Of a stretch of DNA of 64,000 nt, positions 11,952 through 22,617 are shown piece after piece. The DNA comes from Trifolium pratense (Eukaryota; Streptophyta; Magnoliopsida; Fabales; Fabaceae): NCBI RefSeq assembly GCF_020283565.1, contig NC_060060.1, forward strand, positions 13,454,001 to 13,518,000, given 5' to 3'. Positions within the stretch are counted from its first letter, which is position 1, and the number at the start of each line of letters is the position of its first letter. The position numbers and the translations under genes were made by a program. Below the pieces are notes generated by a model. The model had not been told where the DNA came from and did no database searches. It saw nothing but the letters and a program-made list of their open reading frames with translations.

Positions 11952-12508
11952 TTGGGCTTAAGAATAATTCTACAAGTGAGTTGGACACCACACTCTTAAA
12001 CCCATAAACCAAACACCTTAAGGTTTTGGGTAAGAAGAGTGTGGTGTCCAACTCACTTGTAGAGTTGTTCTTAAGCCCAATGTGGATGATCCCCCGGCTG
12101 CCCCCTCGTGATGACCCAATAGTGGTATCAGAGTCGATGGTTCGACGAAGGGTTGAACTGGCTCCTTGTATCAAAAGTCTTCCTGACAAAGGTGGTCAGG
12201 CGGCGAGTCTCGTGGAGCAGTGTGGCTTACGGCGGTACAAGTGTAGGATGAAGAAAGTTTCCGCTTGAGGGGGAGCATATCCAAGAGTGGATGGACTCAC
12301 ACTTGAGGGGGAGATTGTTGTGGCAAGTGTGAGTGGTTAAGTCCCACATTGCTTAGAAAAGTGGAGGTTGAACACTTTATAAGTGAGATGACCCATAAAC
12401 CTAATACCTTAAGGTTTTGGGTAAGAGTGTGGTGTCCAACTCACTTGTAGAGTTGTTCTTAAGCCCAATGTGGATGATCCCCGGCTGCCCCCTCATGATG
12501 ACCCAACA
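11952..12508 (+). mobile_element. TRIM-type LTR retrotransposon with rearranged left LTR
   Basis: The right LTR (12316-12508, 193 bp) begins TGTTGTGGCAAGTG and ends ACCCAACA. The internal part has a primer site TGGTATCAGAG (12123-12133, complementary to initiator tRNA-Met) just after the left LTR and a purine tract CTTGAGGGGGAGA just before the right LTR. Only about 195 bp separate the LTRs and there is no ORF, so it is non-autonomous. The left LTR keeps only its 3' part (11999-12121). Its 5' part is replaced by an inverted copy (11952-11998) of the 12035-12080 segment, forming a foldback. Confidence 0.8.
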
Positions 12509-13260
12509 AGAACACTCTTGGACAATCTCTAGGGTTGAGGTATTGATTCATCACCTTGGGAAACACTTTCATATTGGATTTTTTGGCCAGGGAAGAAATT
12601 CGGGCAAATGGTAGAATTATGATCAAGGGTAATTCTTGTAATTTATTTGGAGAATTTCTTTGTAAACAAATATTCTTTTTTAGAGTGGAACGAAAAACTG
12701 CTCTCTCCAGTATGTTGTTTTTTGATCGAACTGAATAAACAATTTATTGTGTCTTTTCTCTTTTGTCGTTTTATCTTTTGGTTTGATTAATTGCTTTCTC
12801 GCTATATTTGTTTACTTTAATTTATTTGCTCCATACATCAAGACTATTGGTGTGATTTTAATCGAATTCACAACATATTAAATCGAATAGTTGGAAAGTC
12901 TAAATATATTAGTTAGATCATATTGGTTTTTTTTTTTTGCACATTGACTTAATTTTTGTTTTTTTATAGTTGATTAATAAAGTTGGTGAACAAAGAACGT
13001 TTTGCTGGTGAAATCAGTATTTTTAGCGGTGAAGAAGCCAACTGCTCCCAGTTGAACTTTAACCTTTTCCTAGCTTGAAGTTTTTTAATATTATTATTTT
13101 TTATGACAAAATAGTTGTTAAGTGTCATGTCAAATTTCTAAGTCTGGATATATTAAAAAAACTATAGTGATATATTTTGGAAAATAGGTACATATATATG
13201 GCATGGTGAATAGAAAAATACGTAGGTAATAAGATACCATTTCTTCTTTCTCGAGCAATT
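12509..13260. other. Spacer downstream of the TRIM
   Basis: No supported gene. A short AT-rich stretch with T runs near 12928 and 12960. Nothing else could be delimited. Confidence 0.4.
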
Positions 13261-13455
13261 GAATTTCACGAACAGCTTCAGAAAGTTCTTGCAAGACATG
13301 AAGACCTTGTTTCTGGAAGAGCTACAAAGCCTGCTAATAAACATGTTCCGAAAGTTATACCAAGACGCCATGGCGTTGTATCTGGCAGAGTTACAACAAC
13401 TGCTAATGAACAGTTTCCGAAAGTTCTACCAAGACGCGATGATGTTGTAAATTAA
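13261..13455 (+). pseudogene. Exon-like relic with internal tandem duplication, possibly GAT-domain derived
   Basis: A 64-codon frame reads EFHEQLQKVLARHEDLVSGR, then a roughly 29-residue motif (KVIPRRHGVVSGRVTTTANE...) that repeats the preceding segment, and stops at TAA. The nucleotide sequence shows a tandem duplication of about 87 bp (CGAAAGTTNTACCAAGACGC occurs twice). The LQKVLARHEDLVSG stretch resembles the end of a VHS/GAT (TOM1-like) trafficking protein; that match is from memory and weak. No flanking exons were found, so it is probably a gene fragment. Confidence 0.35.
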
Positions 13456-13733
13456 ACGATTATATTGGATTAATGGCTGGTCTTCCCCTTGTAAAGTTAC
13501 CAGATTATTTAGCAATATGTATGCAAATGAGAATTTTCAGGTCGAAATCAATAATGCTGATCAATGAACAATGACATTTGGCTACAAAAAAATAGCACAG
13601 TAGACATGGATCATATGATCATGGGTAGGTTCGGGGAAATGACCTTTGCGACCAGCACATTCAATTTCAAAATTCAAAATGTGAAACGGATCATCTTCGA
13701 CAAAAGTTACATTTTGAGCTTCAACAAAATTAC

Positions 13734-13797
13734 GAAACGCATGACATTGTTAATGGGATCAAAATGCGAAACGCATGACATTGTTAATGGGATCAAA
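13734..13797. repeat. 34-bp tandem duplication
   Basis: GAAACGCATGACATTGTTAA and the following 14 bases occur twice in direct succession, starting at 13734 and 13768. It lies just left of the plastid-derived insert. Confidence 0.85.
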
Positions 13798-13812
13798 GAA
13801 AAATCTATAAAT

Positions 13813-14274
13813 ATGCACAGTACAATGGATAATTGTATGCTGCGTTCGGGAATCGCTCCCGAAAAGGAATCTATTGATTCTCTCCCAATTGGATGGACCG
13901 TAGGTGCGATGATTTACTTCACGGGCGAGGTCTCTGGTTCAAGTCCAGGATGGCCCGGCTGTGCCAAAGAAAAGAATAAAAGATTGATTTGACTCCTTCG
14001 TGCATGCTCCAACTTGGCTCGGGGAAGTGCAACACATTCTTAGAATACTGTTAAAAAAAAAAAAAGCATAACACATTCTTAACAGGTTGAACAGTTAAGG
14101 GTCGGAGAAGTGCAATTACTCATTTTTAACTTAAAACCCACATTCTTAAGAGCAAAGAGTCGGGCGGAAAAAGGGGAGGGGGGGGGGGGGGGAGCTCTTC
14201 GTTCCCGGTTCTCCTGTAGCTGAATCGATCCTCCGGAACCACAAGAATCCTTAGTTTGAATGGGGATTCCAATA
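13813..14274 (+). other. Nuclear plastid DNA insert (NUPT) from the inverted-repeat trnI-trnA region
   Basis: Part 1 (13813-14024) follows the chloroplast order: end of the trnI-GAU intron, trnI 3' exon, then the trnI/trnA spacer up to CTTGGCTCGGGG. Part 2 (14084-14274) resumes inside the trnA-UGC intron (GGGTCGGAGAAG...CCTCCGGAACCACAAGAATC). The trnA 5' exon and most of its intron are missing and replaced by about 60 bp of filler with an A run. Many small changes and a G run of about 14 near 14180 show it is decayed. Identification rests on recognised plastid sequence, not a search. Confidence 0.85.
13923..13957 (+). pseudogene. trnI-GAU: 3' half of plastid trnI-GAU (nonfunctional copy)
   Basis: The 35-nt 3' exon is present, with the T-arm GGTTCAAGTCC and acceptor strand ATGGCCC, but its last base is G rather than A. 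The 5' half and anticodon are absent, so it cannot make a tRNA. Confidence 0.85.
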
Positions 14275-15801
14275 CTTATCTCAAACATAGAATTTTGATG
14301 TTACCGTAAGAAAAAGGATACAGGCAAGCAAACTCTAACTGGCAGTAAGACAAGGTTTTTAATTTGTTGTCTTCTTATATTTTCCAACAGGAACTTCATT
14401 CCAAATGCTTGCAAATGCATTTTTATAATTAAGAACAAAATATGTAGTACGAGCAACCTAATCCAATTTTGACTTATAGAGTTGCTATGGATCTGATCAG
14501 TGGAATTGCAAATTGGGAGAGAATCCAATTGCAAAGAGTCGTATAACGGGAAAGTTTTTTCCCCGTAGAATTTTATTTAAAGAGAATCTAGTGTATATCC
14601 TCACCATTCATAATATTTTTAATAATTGAAACTAAATATAATTAAACAAAATGAGTGGGTGGGATTTAAACTAAGAAAAATGATTTTTGTAGGACTAATT
14701 TAGGATAACTTTTGGGACAACTAATTTCTAGTACTTCCACTTATTCATTTTAAAAGATGAAATTCTAGCCGCTATCTACTAGGTTATTTGAGTATAAAAC
14801 TTTTGGGACAACTATCTCTCTCATACTCGCTCGCTTTGTATTCTTACTCTATCTCTCAAATTGTATAAGACCTGAGGGAGTAAATAACAACTCCTACTTT
14901 ATTGATCACCCGTAACATTAAATGCTTCAACCAATTGTTTAAGGTTTGACAAATGATAAATCATCTTAAAAGTAAAGTAGAACTTTGTTGTTGGTGCATT
15001 GATATAAGCAAGCAAAACATACAGTGTAGTCAAATCAGTATATAGACTATACATTGGTCACTTGGTCAGTCTTTACTCTCATGTTGTGTAACTCGAAGCA
15101 ATGCCACATGTTTGGCTGTAATATTGCCTTCGTGATACCGATTTCATTAATATGCCTACATATTTTTCAATGGTACAAAACTTAGGTGTACTTATTTGTG
15201 TGATAATTTTATTGATCTTCAATTTAAGTTTAATATTCTAGTATAACTTAATCTATGTGACATAGGATAGAAGTTGTTCTTGCTAACATATCTAAGGGAT
15301 ATCTTGGTGTCATCAAGGTTAGGGGATAGAGTTTATGGTTTTTTAGTAGTTAATGTGAGAGAGATGTGTCTCTTTTTCTTGTCATGCGGTTATATTTATG
15401 TATAAGCGGGGAGAGGGAGTCTTTGACGGTTTTCTCTTTTCCCGCTTGTCCCACAACCTTGGATATGACCCTTCCCCGTGACTGTCGAGGTCATGGATAG
15501 TTCCCGACTCATACCTCATGAGTGCCCGGCGTGGTATCTCATCATTTTGGACTTGCATCGGTTCTGGGTTTACTCACCCCTTTGTTGGGCTTGAACATTA
15601 TGCTGATCTATAAGCTATATTCTGTCCTCTTTTTTGGTAAAAAATAAGGCAGTATTTAATTCGATGGTTTCTCCCCCAAATTTATCTTCTCACGCAAAAC
15701 ATGTAGAAAACTTTGAAAAACATTCCGGAAAAAAATTCAGTGAAATGCAAATTAAATTTACACTTAATTTTTTTCTTCTTCAGAAAACAGTGTTCCGAAG
15801 T
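14275..15801. other. Gene-free spacer with degraded repeats
   Basis: Near 14867-14885 is CTGAGGGAGTAAAT, which looks like the right end of a Stowaway-type MITE whose left end is missing. At 15240-15630 is a GC-richer stretch (CCCTTCCCCGTGACTGTC, CATGAGTGCCCGGCG) that looks like retroelement noncoding sequence. No coding frame was found. Confidence 0.4.
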
Positions 15802-15810
15802 TTAATATAA

Positions 15811-15970
15811 GGAAGTTACTTTTACCGCCCTACTGGTTACTCAAACACTGTCCGCGACTTAAGTAGCAGACAGCTTTTTTTTTCTTTCCAAAACGTCCTA
15901 TTTTAACACATCTGCTGATGTGTAAAAATAGGGCGTGCGAGTAACCAGAAGGGTGGCAAAAGTAGCTCTC
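15811..15970. mobile_element. Mutator-like MITE with 9-bp target duplication
   Basis: TTAATATAA flanks both sides (15802-15810 and 15971-15979). The terminal inverted repeats are about 32 bp: GGAAGTTACTTTTACCGCCC at left and, read inward from the right, GAGAGCTACTTTTGCCACCC. Both continue to CTGGTTACTC. No ORF. Confidence 0.85.
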
Positions 15971-15979
15971 TTAATATAA

Positions 15980-16482
15980 TAGGGTCAAGGCCCAACTTTG
16001 TCTGCAAGGAGTCACTACATTTTTGAAAAAAGTTACTTTAAGCTTCAACAAAATTACGGTGTCAAAAATTTACACTTAAATACATGTTGATATTCAGAAT
16101 GGGGCAAAGTGTTAGGAAACCACTCACTTGCACCATGACAGAGAGTCCTTAAATTTGGCAAAGAACAAAATCACACGGCTAGAATTACTATCCAATGTTT
16201 TGTTTAGAAGACTAAAGATAAAATAGAAGTATAAAACAAAAGAGAATGAGTACAAGCTAGAAAAGGGTCATCTACTAAAATGAGTCATATTCATATCCAT
16301 ATACAAGAAGCTGAAAATAGTTTATCTCAAAATTTTCTTTACACTAATTTAGTACAATGATATCACATAGCTGCATTAGCTCTCAGTAGTTGTAATCAAA
16401 AGTAAGACCTAGAATTAAATAAGCTTATAAACAAAAAAAAAAAAAAAACCTCTTTTACTGTTTGTGCTATTCATATACAAAA
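15980..16482. other. 3' flank of the RING gene
   Basis: AT-rich. It contains an A run at about 16430-16448. The minus-strand transcript should end here. No element was delimited. Confidence 0.4.
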
Positions 16483-18208
16483 TCACAGATCCCTTCTGCA
16501 TAATGGGCAAGAACCATGCCTTAAGAGCCACATATCTATGCAAGGAAGGTGAAACATGTGATGACAATGAGGTAAACTTCTAACTGTCTCTCCAAGTTGA
16601 AAGTCCTGCAAACATACCAATAATAAAAAATGTCAATATCCAAATCAAATTGTATAATACTACCTTTAGTCCTTAATATAAGTAATTAATGTATTTGACC
16701 TATATTATAGACCGGATACATTAGTTACTCAGATACATTATAGACCGGATACATTAGTTATTCAGTGAATCTAAAAAGTAAAGAGTAACACATAGTTCAT
16801 GTCAAATAGATAAGCACTGATATTAACAAGAATAAGGGCAAAAAATAACCAACCTGGAGACAAACTGAACAAGAAACTTTCTCCCCTGATGCATCCATAT
16901 TGTCCGTGGTGATTTTGATTTTTGGGATTTTCGCAACTGAATCTACAGATAACCCTTTGGAACCACCAATGTCAAAGATGTTTTGAACCTCATCAAAGCT
17001 TGTTTCAACAGCACCCATCTGATAAAAAAGATCAAAGGTATCAGAAAAACTATGAAACATTGAAGTATTGAACATTGCAGCCGAAATTCTATCTCGTTGA
17101 TAAGTCCTTTTGAACACAAAAAAAGTACCTGACTTTGAACAGCACTCAACATGGCAGGACCAATCCTCTCACGCACAAGTCTTCCACTCAACAAGCTAGC
17201 AATAACATCAATCTGCATAACTCAAAAGGATCAAAATCCAAGCTACAAAACATGCCATTGTGAAATTGAATGATGAACAAAACTCAAAAGAGACTAAGTC
17301 TTTGTTTGGTATCAAGGGGGGTATGTCAGAATCATGGTGAGATACTCATCGTGATACCAAACATACACTAAAACTATGCGAATAATATAGCTACATGAAA
17401 AGCTTCAAGCACAAGAAAAGATCTCATTCTAACAACACATACTCACCAAATATAAAAGACAACCAATCCCAGATTCATCAGAATGCCAAAGAACAAGAGA
17501 AGATTCAAAAACTTCAATGGAAAAAACAGCTCCTGATATAGCACCAACAGCAGCACCTCGAATGAAACCACTCTCAGTTTCTTGACCTATCAAAGCTCCT
17601 GTCATAGCTCCCAATAACGTCCCCACTGCAGAACAAAACAATCCATTAAAACCTTATTCACCTTAAAATATTCAAAATGCAACATCTCAATGTTACAAAT
17701 CCAAGCCATAAACTACAATTTTGGAACATTATGAATATTAAAATAACAAAATAAAACAACATAACCAAAAGTTCCAAAACAACGAAACAATCAAATCCAA
17801 TCAACAAAAATATCATACACCCATTTCCCAAGTTTCATTTTTTCTTCTAAATTTCACACACCCACTTCCCAAGTTTCATTTTTTCTTCCAAATTTCACAT
17901 AAAAAACTAGAATTTATCCCCAAGTGTAATTTTTTCATCTAAAATATTAAAACCCAAAATTACAATACAAAACCACACATTGACATTAAAAATTCAACCT
18001 CAAAATAGAAACAAATCAAAGAATTAGAACAAGAATTGAAAAGAAGAATCAAACCTAATGCAAAACAAAAGGTCAAGATCGCAGAGAAAATGTTCCCAAT
18101 GATAGCAGAAATTGCAAGGGTACCAAATTGTTTAACTTTGTCAACGAGATTTCCAAAGGAACCGAACAAAGATGAACGAGAAGGACATGGATTTGGTACA
18201 AAATCCAT
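16483..18208 (-). CDS. RING-H2 membrane E3 ligase, NEP-interacting protein (NIP)-like, five exons
   Basis: Exons on the minus strand are 18208-18055, 17625-17447, 17212-17129, 17018-16854 and 16605-16483. All junctions are GT-AG and the frame closes to 234 residues. The N-terminal half has two glycine/alanine-rich hydrophobic segments (about residues 28-58 and 70-90) that should span a membrane. The C-terminal RING-H2 finger runs from CSVC through [14 protein letters not shown] to CPLCRRD, with all eight zinc ligands present. The layout matches Arabidopsis NIP1-type proteins, which bind the phage-type RNA polymerase RPOTmp in plastids. By family the protein could act as an E3 ubiquitin ligase or membrane tether. 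Localisation is inferred from the family only. The exons are short and the introns small and AT-rich. No defect was seen. Confidence 0.92.
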
Positions 18209-18787
18209 CTAGGTTGTTTTTTCTTTCTCTCAAAAATCGGTACAGACAACAAACAACAATTGGTAAAGTATACTATGTTCGGTTTGATTTGATGTCACAA
18301 CAAAACACAAGATTTGGGTTTAAGAAGAAGTTATTATATAATAAAATAATAATATAAATATAAATAAATAATTAAAAGAAGAAGAAGAAGAAGAAGAAAT
18401 GAAGAATAATGATATGATAAAATAAGATGAGAGATATTTATAAGAGACTTTTTGGTGTTGGAGAATGCTTAATCGGTAAGAGAGAAAGAGAAGAAGAAGA
18501 TTGAAAGAAACTACGATCAACCAACTCGCATTTAAAGCTTGTGTGTCTTTAACCACACCAATTTTCTATCTCTCTTTATATTTTTGCTATTTTTATTTTT
18601 TCATCTACACTTCTAATTATTATTTTTTAATCAAAAACTGCAAATAAATTGTTAATAGGTTTAACCTTATTTAGTAAACCATCATTTTTTTAAGTCTTGA
18701 AATTGTAGGTGTGTGATAATTTAAGACTTTAAACATAATTTAAATGTAAGTTTGTTTTATATTAATTAAAAAATTAAATTTATTCAT
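18209..18787. other. 5' region of the RING gene
   Basis: Contains a GAA/AGA-rich tract at 18375-18400, which is a CTT repeat in the transcript sense and typical of plant 5' leaders, and further AG-rich text near 18480-18505. A start-proximal TATA box was not identified with confidence. Confidence 0.45.
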
Positions 18788-18931
18788 AAATATTAGTTCA
18801 ACTGACAACAAAAATGATGAAATTGTTAAGTCGAATGTTATGATTGAGTTCGAATCTCAGCTCTTCTACTTATGTGTGTGTCTGAGTTTATAATAGTTTT
18901 ATCATTTCGTCTGTTAAAAAAAAAAAAAAAA
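18788..18931 (+). mobile_element. tRNA-derived SINE relic
   Basis: It has an A-box-like TTAGTTCAACTGAC, a B-box-like GAGTTCGAATC about 50 bp later, and a terminal A run (18917-18931). This is the order expected of a plant SINE. A target duplication was not fixed. Confidence 0.6.
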
Positions 18932-20489
18932 CTTAAAAATTTTATATATATTGGACTACCTTATTAGAATCCTAAGACCAATTAGTATTGATGAGAAGTC
19001 TTTGAATAAAAGTTTTTTTTTTTTAATCTCGGCAAAGATTAAAATTTTGTTTGGTTTTGCAATGAGAAATTAATTTTGAATGAATTAAATATATAAAATT
19101 GATTTTATTTGAAACTTAGTTGAAAGTAAAATAATTTATATTTGCATATATTTATGTAAATTGAGTTGGACGACATATCTTAGCATAAAAATCATTTATC
19201 TATATTATATATAAAGAGAATATATGATTTTGGTGTGGACTTTTCATAATACAAACAATATCCATGATTTTTTTTAGTAGCAACAAAAAAAATTTATTAA
19301 CAAATTCACCAAAATGTAAGACACATTTTTTTTTTAACAAGCAAATTTTTTTTATTAACAAACTCATAAAAATAATTTTTAACTTCACGTAAATCAATTT
19401 TACATAAAAATTAACTCTATTTTAAAAATTTAAATGTGTCAAAATCAACTTTACACTTTTTAACTCTTCTGATTAGAACCAAATATACACTAAATATTTT
19501 ACTAATATGAAACCAAATTGTGTCATTTTTTTTAATGGCAAATTGTGTCATTTAGTATGAGACATAAGCACCTCGAACACTTCTTGACAAATGAAGCATA
19601 CCGTTTTGAAGAAGAATATTTTATAAATTTAGTCTCAAATTATCAAACAATTAACATTTCTAAGATAAAAATGGTTATTTACTCCATCCTAATTTATATA
19701 GTTAAAAACAAAAAATGAGTAGATCGCTTTCAAAATAGCACGAGTCGAGACGGTGACAATAGTGAAGAAAATGGAAATTAAAAGAAGGTTCTTTTTGTTT
19801 TGACAACTAAACTCAAATCAGGATGATTAATCAACCACAAAAATGATCACATGAAATATGAGTTTGTTTACAATTAGATGGGTTTATTTTCCATCACTCA
19901 TTTTGTTTTATTTGTTATTTTCACTTTTTTCAGCTTAGTTAAGAAAATATGTATCTGATGGCTTTCGTTGGCTGCTATTTAATTGTCTCAACAAGTTGTC
20001 TTATATTATGATACTCCTTAATACACTACTCATTTAATTTTCCACATTTATAATATTATGTTAGTATATTAGCATTTTTTTGTTGACAAGATGTTAGTAT
20101 TAGTATATAGTAGTATATACTAGTGTATTTAATTTAATATTTTTTAATATTATCATACTTACTAGTGTATTTTTTTTTAATGGTACTAGTGTATTTAATT
20201 TAGTGATGATAGGTGTCTACAAAATGGGTATTAAATTTTTTTATTTCCAGTATAGTGTATATGATGAAAATATCTTGATTGGATAGGGTCAGTAGGTGGG
20301 TTGTAGTAGACTTTGCAAGGGATGAGTTATGGGACAACATAAATATATATGCATGTTGTATTTAATGTTCTTATCATTCTTCCAGATCTAATATGTACGT
20401 GGATTAGCATGATGTACTGATTTGTAATAATTTAGAAACATCTTGTACATATGTATAGAAAAATTAATTAATTCTTGCTTGTGTTTTTT
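18932..20489. other. AT-rich spacer
   Basis: No gene. Short duplications such as ACTAGTGTATTTAATTT are seen near 20100-20200, and GCAAATTGTGTCATTT appears twice near 19510-19555. The rest is low-complexity AT. Confidence 0.4.
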
Positions 20490-21350
20490 GTACAAGTATA
20501 GTTTTTTTTTTTTATTGTTCATGTATATTTGCTTTTTATTTGTGAATACATGCATGTATAATTTTGGTGTACATTATTTTGTCATCACTTAATGATTTTG
20601 GTCCATTGTGGTCCATGTAGTGTTGATTTCTTGAACCAAATTTCACTTTATGGTCATAAGGTGTGATGATAGGGACGATCCAAAAATTCAGTATGCATAA
20701 TTTAGTTGTTTGGACATTGCATTGTATATATAAGAATCGAATTTCAAATTTGAAATTCATCACTTATTTATGTTACTTTCAAATCGCTTGATCCATAAAA
20801 TGTTAACAAGAGAAAGAGAAGTGGTAATTTTTATCTTATTGACTTATTAGTAGAAGTGGTACTTGCAATTGATACTTAATAGGTACTCAGTTATATTTTC
20901 CTTTAATAATAGTATGTAATAATTATAAATGCTTTTCTTTTTTATTAAAAATATGTCTAAACTTAGCTCAGTTGATAGAAACATTTCATTATATTGCAGA
21001 AGTTGGGGTTCGAATCACAGACACTTAATTTATTCACCTTTAAACTAAAGTATAATTTCTACCTACTAAACTACTTGACAAAAAAAATATTCCGAGCTCG
21101 AACTCACAAATATCATAATACCCATTTTCTTTGCCAAATAGTTTTAAAATTTGAGTGAGTTTCCATGGTTTACATTAGACTTCATAATATTTGAAAGAAC
21201 CATTCATTAATGTTTGGCTTATGGTCAAATATGGTATTCAAAATCGAACCTTGTTCATCATTATGTCACATTGCCATAAATATTTCTTCTGAGATTTTCA
21301 AATTCAAAGTAAACCAACATTCGTATTCATCAACTACGATCAAGGGTAGA
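20490..21350. repeat. Dispersed ~0.9-kb unit, copy 1 (least interrupted)
   Basis: This copy carries in order: a TTGTTCATGTATATTTG block (20516), an AATGATTTTGGTCCATTG block (20590), a CCTTTAATAATAGTATGTAA block (20900), a TTTAAAATTTGAGTGAGTTT block (21143), and TGTTTGGCTTATGGTCAAAT with ATCATTATGTCACA after it. The same blocks recur in part at 34.6-36.6, 39.7-40.5 and 49.2-50.8 kb. No ORF. Confidence 0.7.
20955..21085 (+). mobile_element. SINE-like insert in repeat copy 1
   Basis: TTAGCTCAGTTGATAG matches a tRNA A box, and GGGGTTCGAATC 40 bp later matches a B box. The segment interrupts the dispersed unit relative to the 40.1-40.2 kb copy. Confidence 0.55.
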
Positions 21351-21584
21351 AACAAAATCCGCAATACTCGTTGATCTCTTGTTAGTAGTACACTCTTTGG
21401 TCTCGTGCATATATGTTGGGAGTACATAGAAGTTTGGTAGAAACAATGAGTCAAATGCTTCATAATTATAAGAGAAAGTGACCATCCATATCTCCATCCA
21501 AAATCTTAAGATATGCGTGAGTTTTCACATCTTGAATTTGGTCTAATACCAAGATCCATTCTCGCTCTCCCACCAGGCCGAACC

Positions 21585-21800
21585 ACGACTTTGATACCAC
21601 TTGTTGGAAAGTTTGGAAAAATTCGGGAGAAACAACGAGGTCAAAAATTCCAGGATCACAAGGGAGAAAAACGCTACATCTCCACCAAAATTTTATCGTG
21701 TTTGTCATACAACCCTAAAATGAAATATTTTATGTATAGAAGGCAAAAAAAAAAGACTAACTATAGAACTACATTGTCATGTAAAATTTCGACTTAGTCT
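21585..21800 (-). mobile_element. Possible LTR fragment with initiator-Met primer site
   Basis: On the minus strand CCAACAAGTGGTATCAAAG reads as an LTR end (...CA) followed by a TGGTATCA primer site. No second LTR or ORF was found, so only a fragment remains. Confidence 0.35.
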
Positions 21801-21821
21801 CTTTGGATGACCGGAGACAAT

Positions 21822-22044
21822 AAGAGCATCCACAATGAAACTCTCCATACATTTTTGGATACCAACTTAAATGAGTCTAAGAAAAGTCATAGAAAGAGCA
21901 GACTCTAAATCTCGATCACATATATACATCACTCATTTATAATTTTTTTAATAATATTACTTAATAAGCACTCATCTATTAAATTTTAGCATCTATTAAA
22001 AATTCTAAATGAGCCATACCAATAACTCTACAAAATTTTAAATA
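21822..22044. mobile_element. MITE interrupted by the gypsy element
   Basis: It begins with TAAGAGCATCCACAATG, a common start of plant MITEs. It runs to the GATCC target site at 22045 and resumes after the gypsy element at 34226 (GATCCCATAGAGATG). The right end was not identified. Confidence 0.45.
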
Positions 22045-22049
22045 GATCC

Positions 22050-22533
22050 TGGACTGGGCAATGGGCCTAAAGGCAAAATCAAATTAGCCCAATTAATACA
22101 AGAAAGGAAACAGGCCCAAAACAATTGAATTCCAAACGCCCATTTGGCGATACAAGGCCTAGGCGAGGTGGGTAATGACGGACGACGCCCATAAGACGGA
22201 TTTGCATATGACAATAAAATATCTTCATCCTTCCCTGTCTTAGCGATTAACTTGGGAACGAAGAAACCAACTCCTTGAAACCGCCATGGCTTGAAGATCA
22301 AGGTTTTATTCCTACTTTCACGCTGCATCACCGGAAAAGGCGCTGAAGACCGGATTTGTAGGAACCCTAGCTTGGAGAAGAAGGCTTTAATGGTCTATAA
22401 ATAGTTTGATACTTTCATCTGTAAAGGAGGATGGAATTCTGACTTATAAAACTCCCAGGGTTGTTGGGATTGAACTGAGTGTAATCACATCATTTGATCA
22501 ATAACACAAACCCCCTTGTTTTTTACCAGAACA
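22050..22533 (+). repeat. 5' LTR of the gypsy element
   Basis: Starts TGGACTGGGCAATGGG and ends TTTTTTACCAGAACA. It contains the promoter TATAAATAG at 22396-22404, so transcription should start near 22430. The body is AT-balanced with no ORF of its own. Confidence 0.97.
22396..22404 (+). promoter_or_regulatory. LTR TATA box
   Basis: TATAAATAG inside the 5' LTR, repeated at 34088-34096 in the 3' LTR. It should drive the genomic transcript encoding gag-pol. Confidence 0.7.
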
Positions 22534-22536
22534 TTT

Positions 22537-22554
22537 TGGCGCCCACCGTGGGGC
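22537..22554 (+). other. Primer binding site
   Basis: TGGCGCCCACCGTGGGGC starts 3 bases after the LTR end. It is the site type common in Tat-lineage elements. The cognate tRNA was not assigned here. Confidence 0.85.
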
Positions 22555-22617
22555 TGCGGTAAAATCATTTGATCCCAGCCTATCACAGCAACTAGACGAA
22601 AAATCAAACATCTTCAC

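Noticed and set aside
13923..13957. Functional tRNA-Ile gene
   Set aside because: Only the 3' exon of the split plastid gene is present. There is no anticodon or 5' half.
22038..22331. 97-codon minus-strand ORF in the LTR
   Set aside because: It is identical in both LTRs and overlaps the LTR boundary. It is part of the noncoding LTR with no signals of its own.
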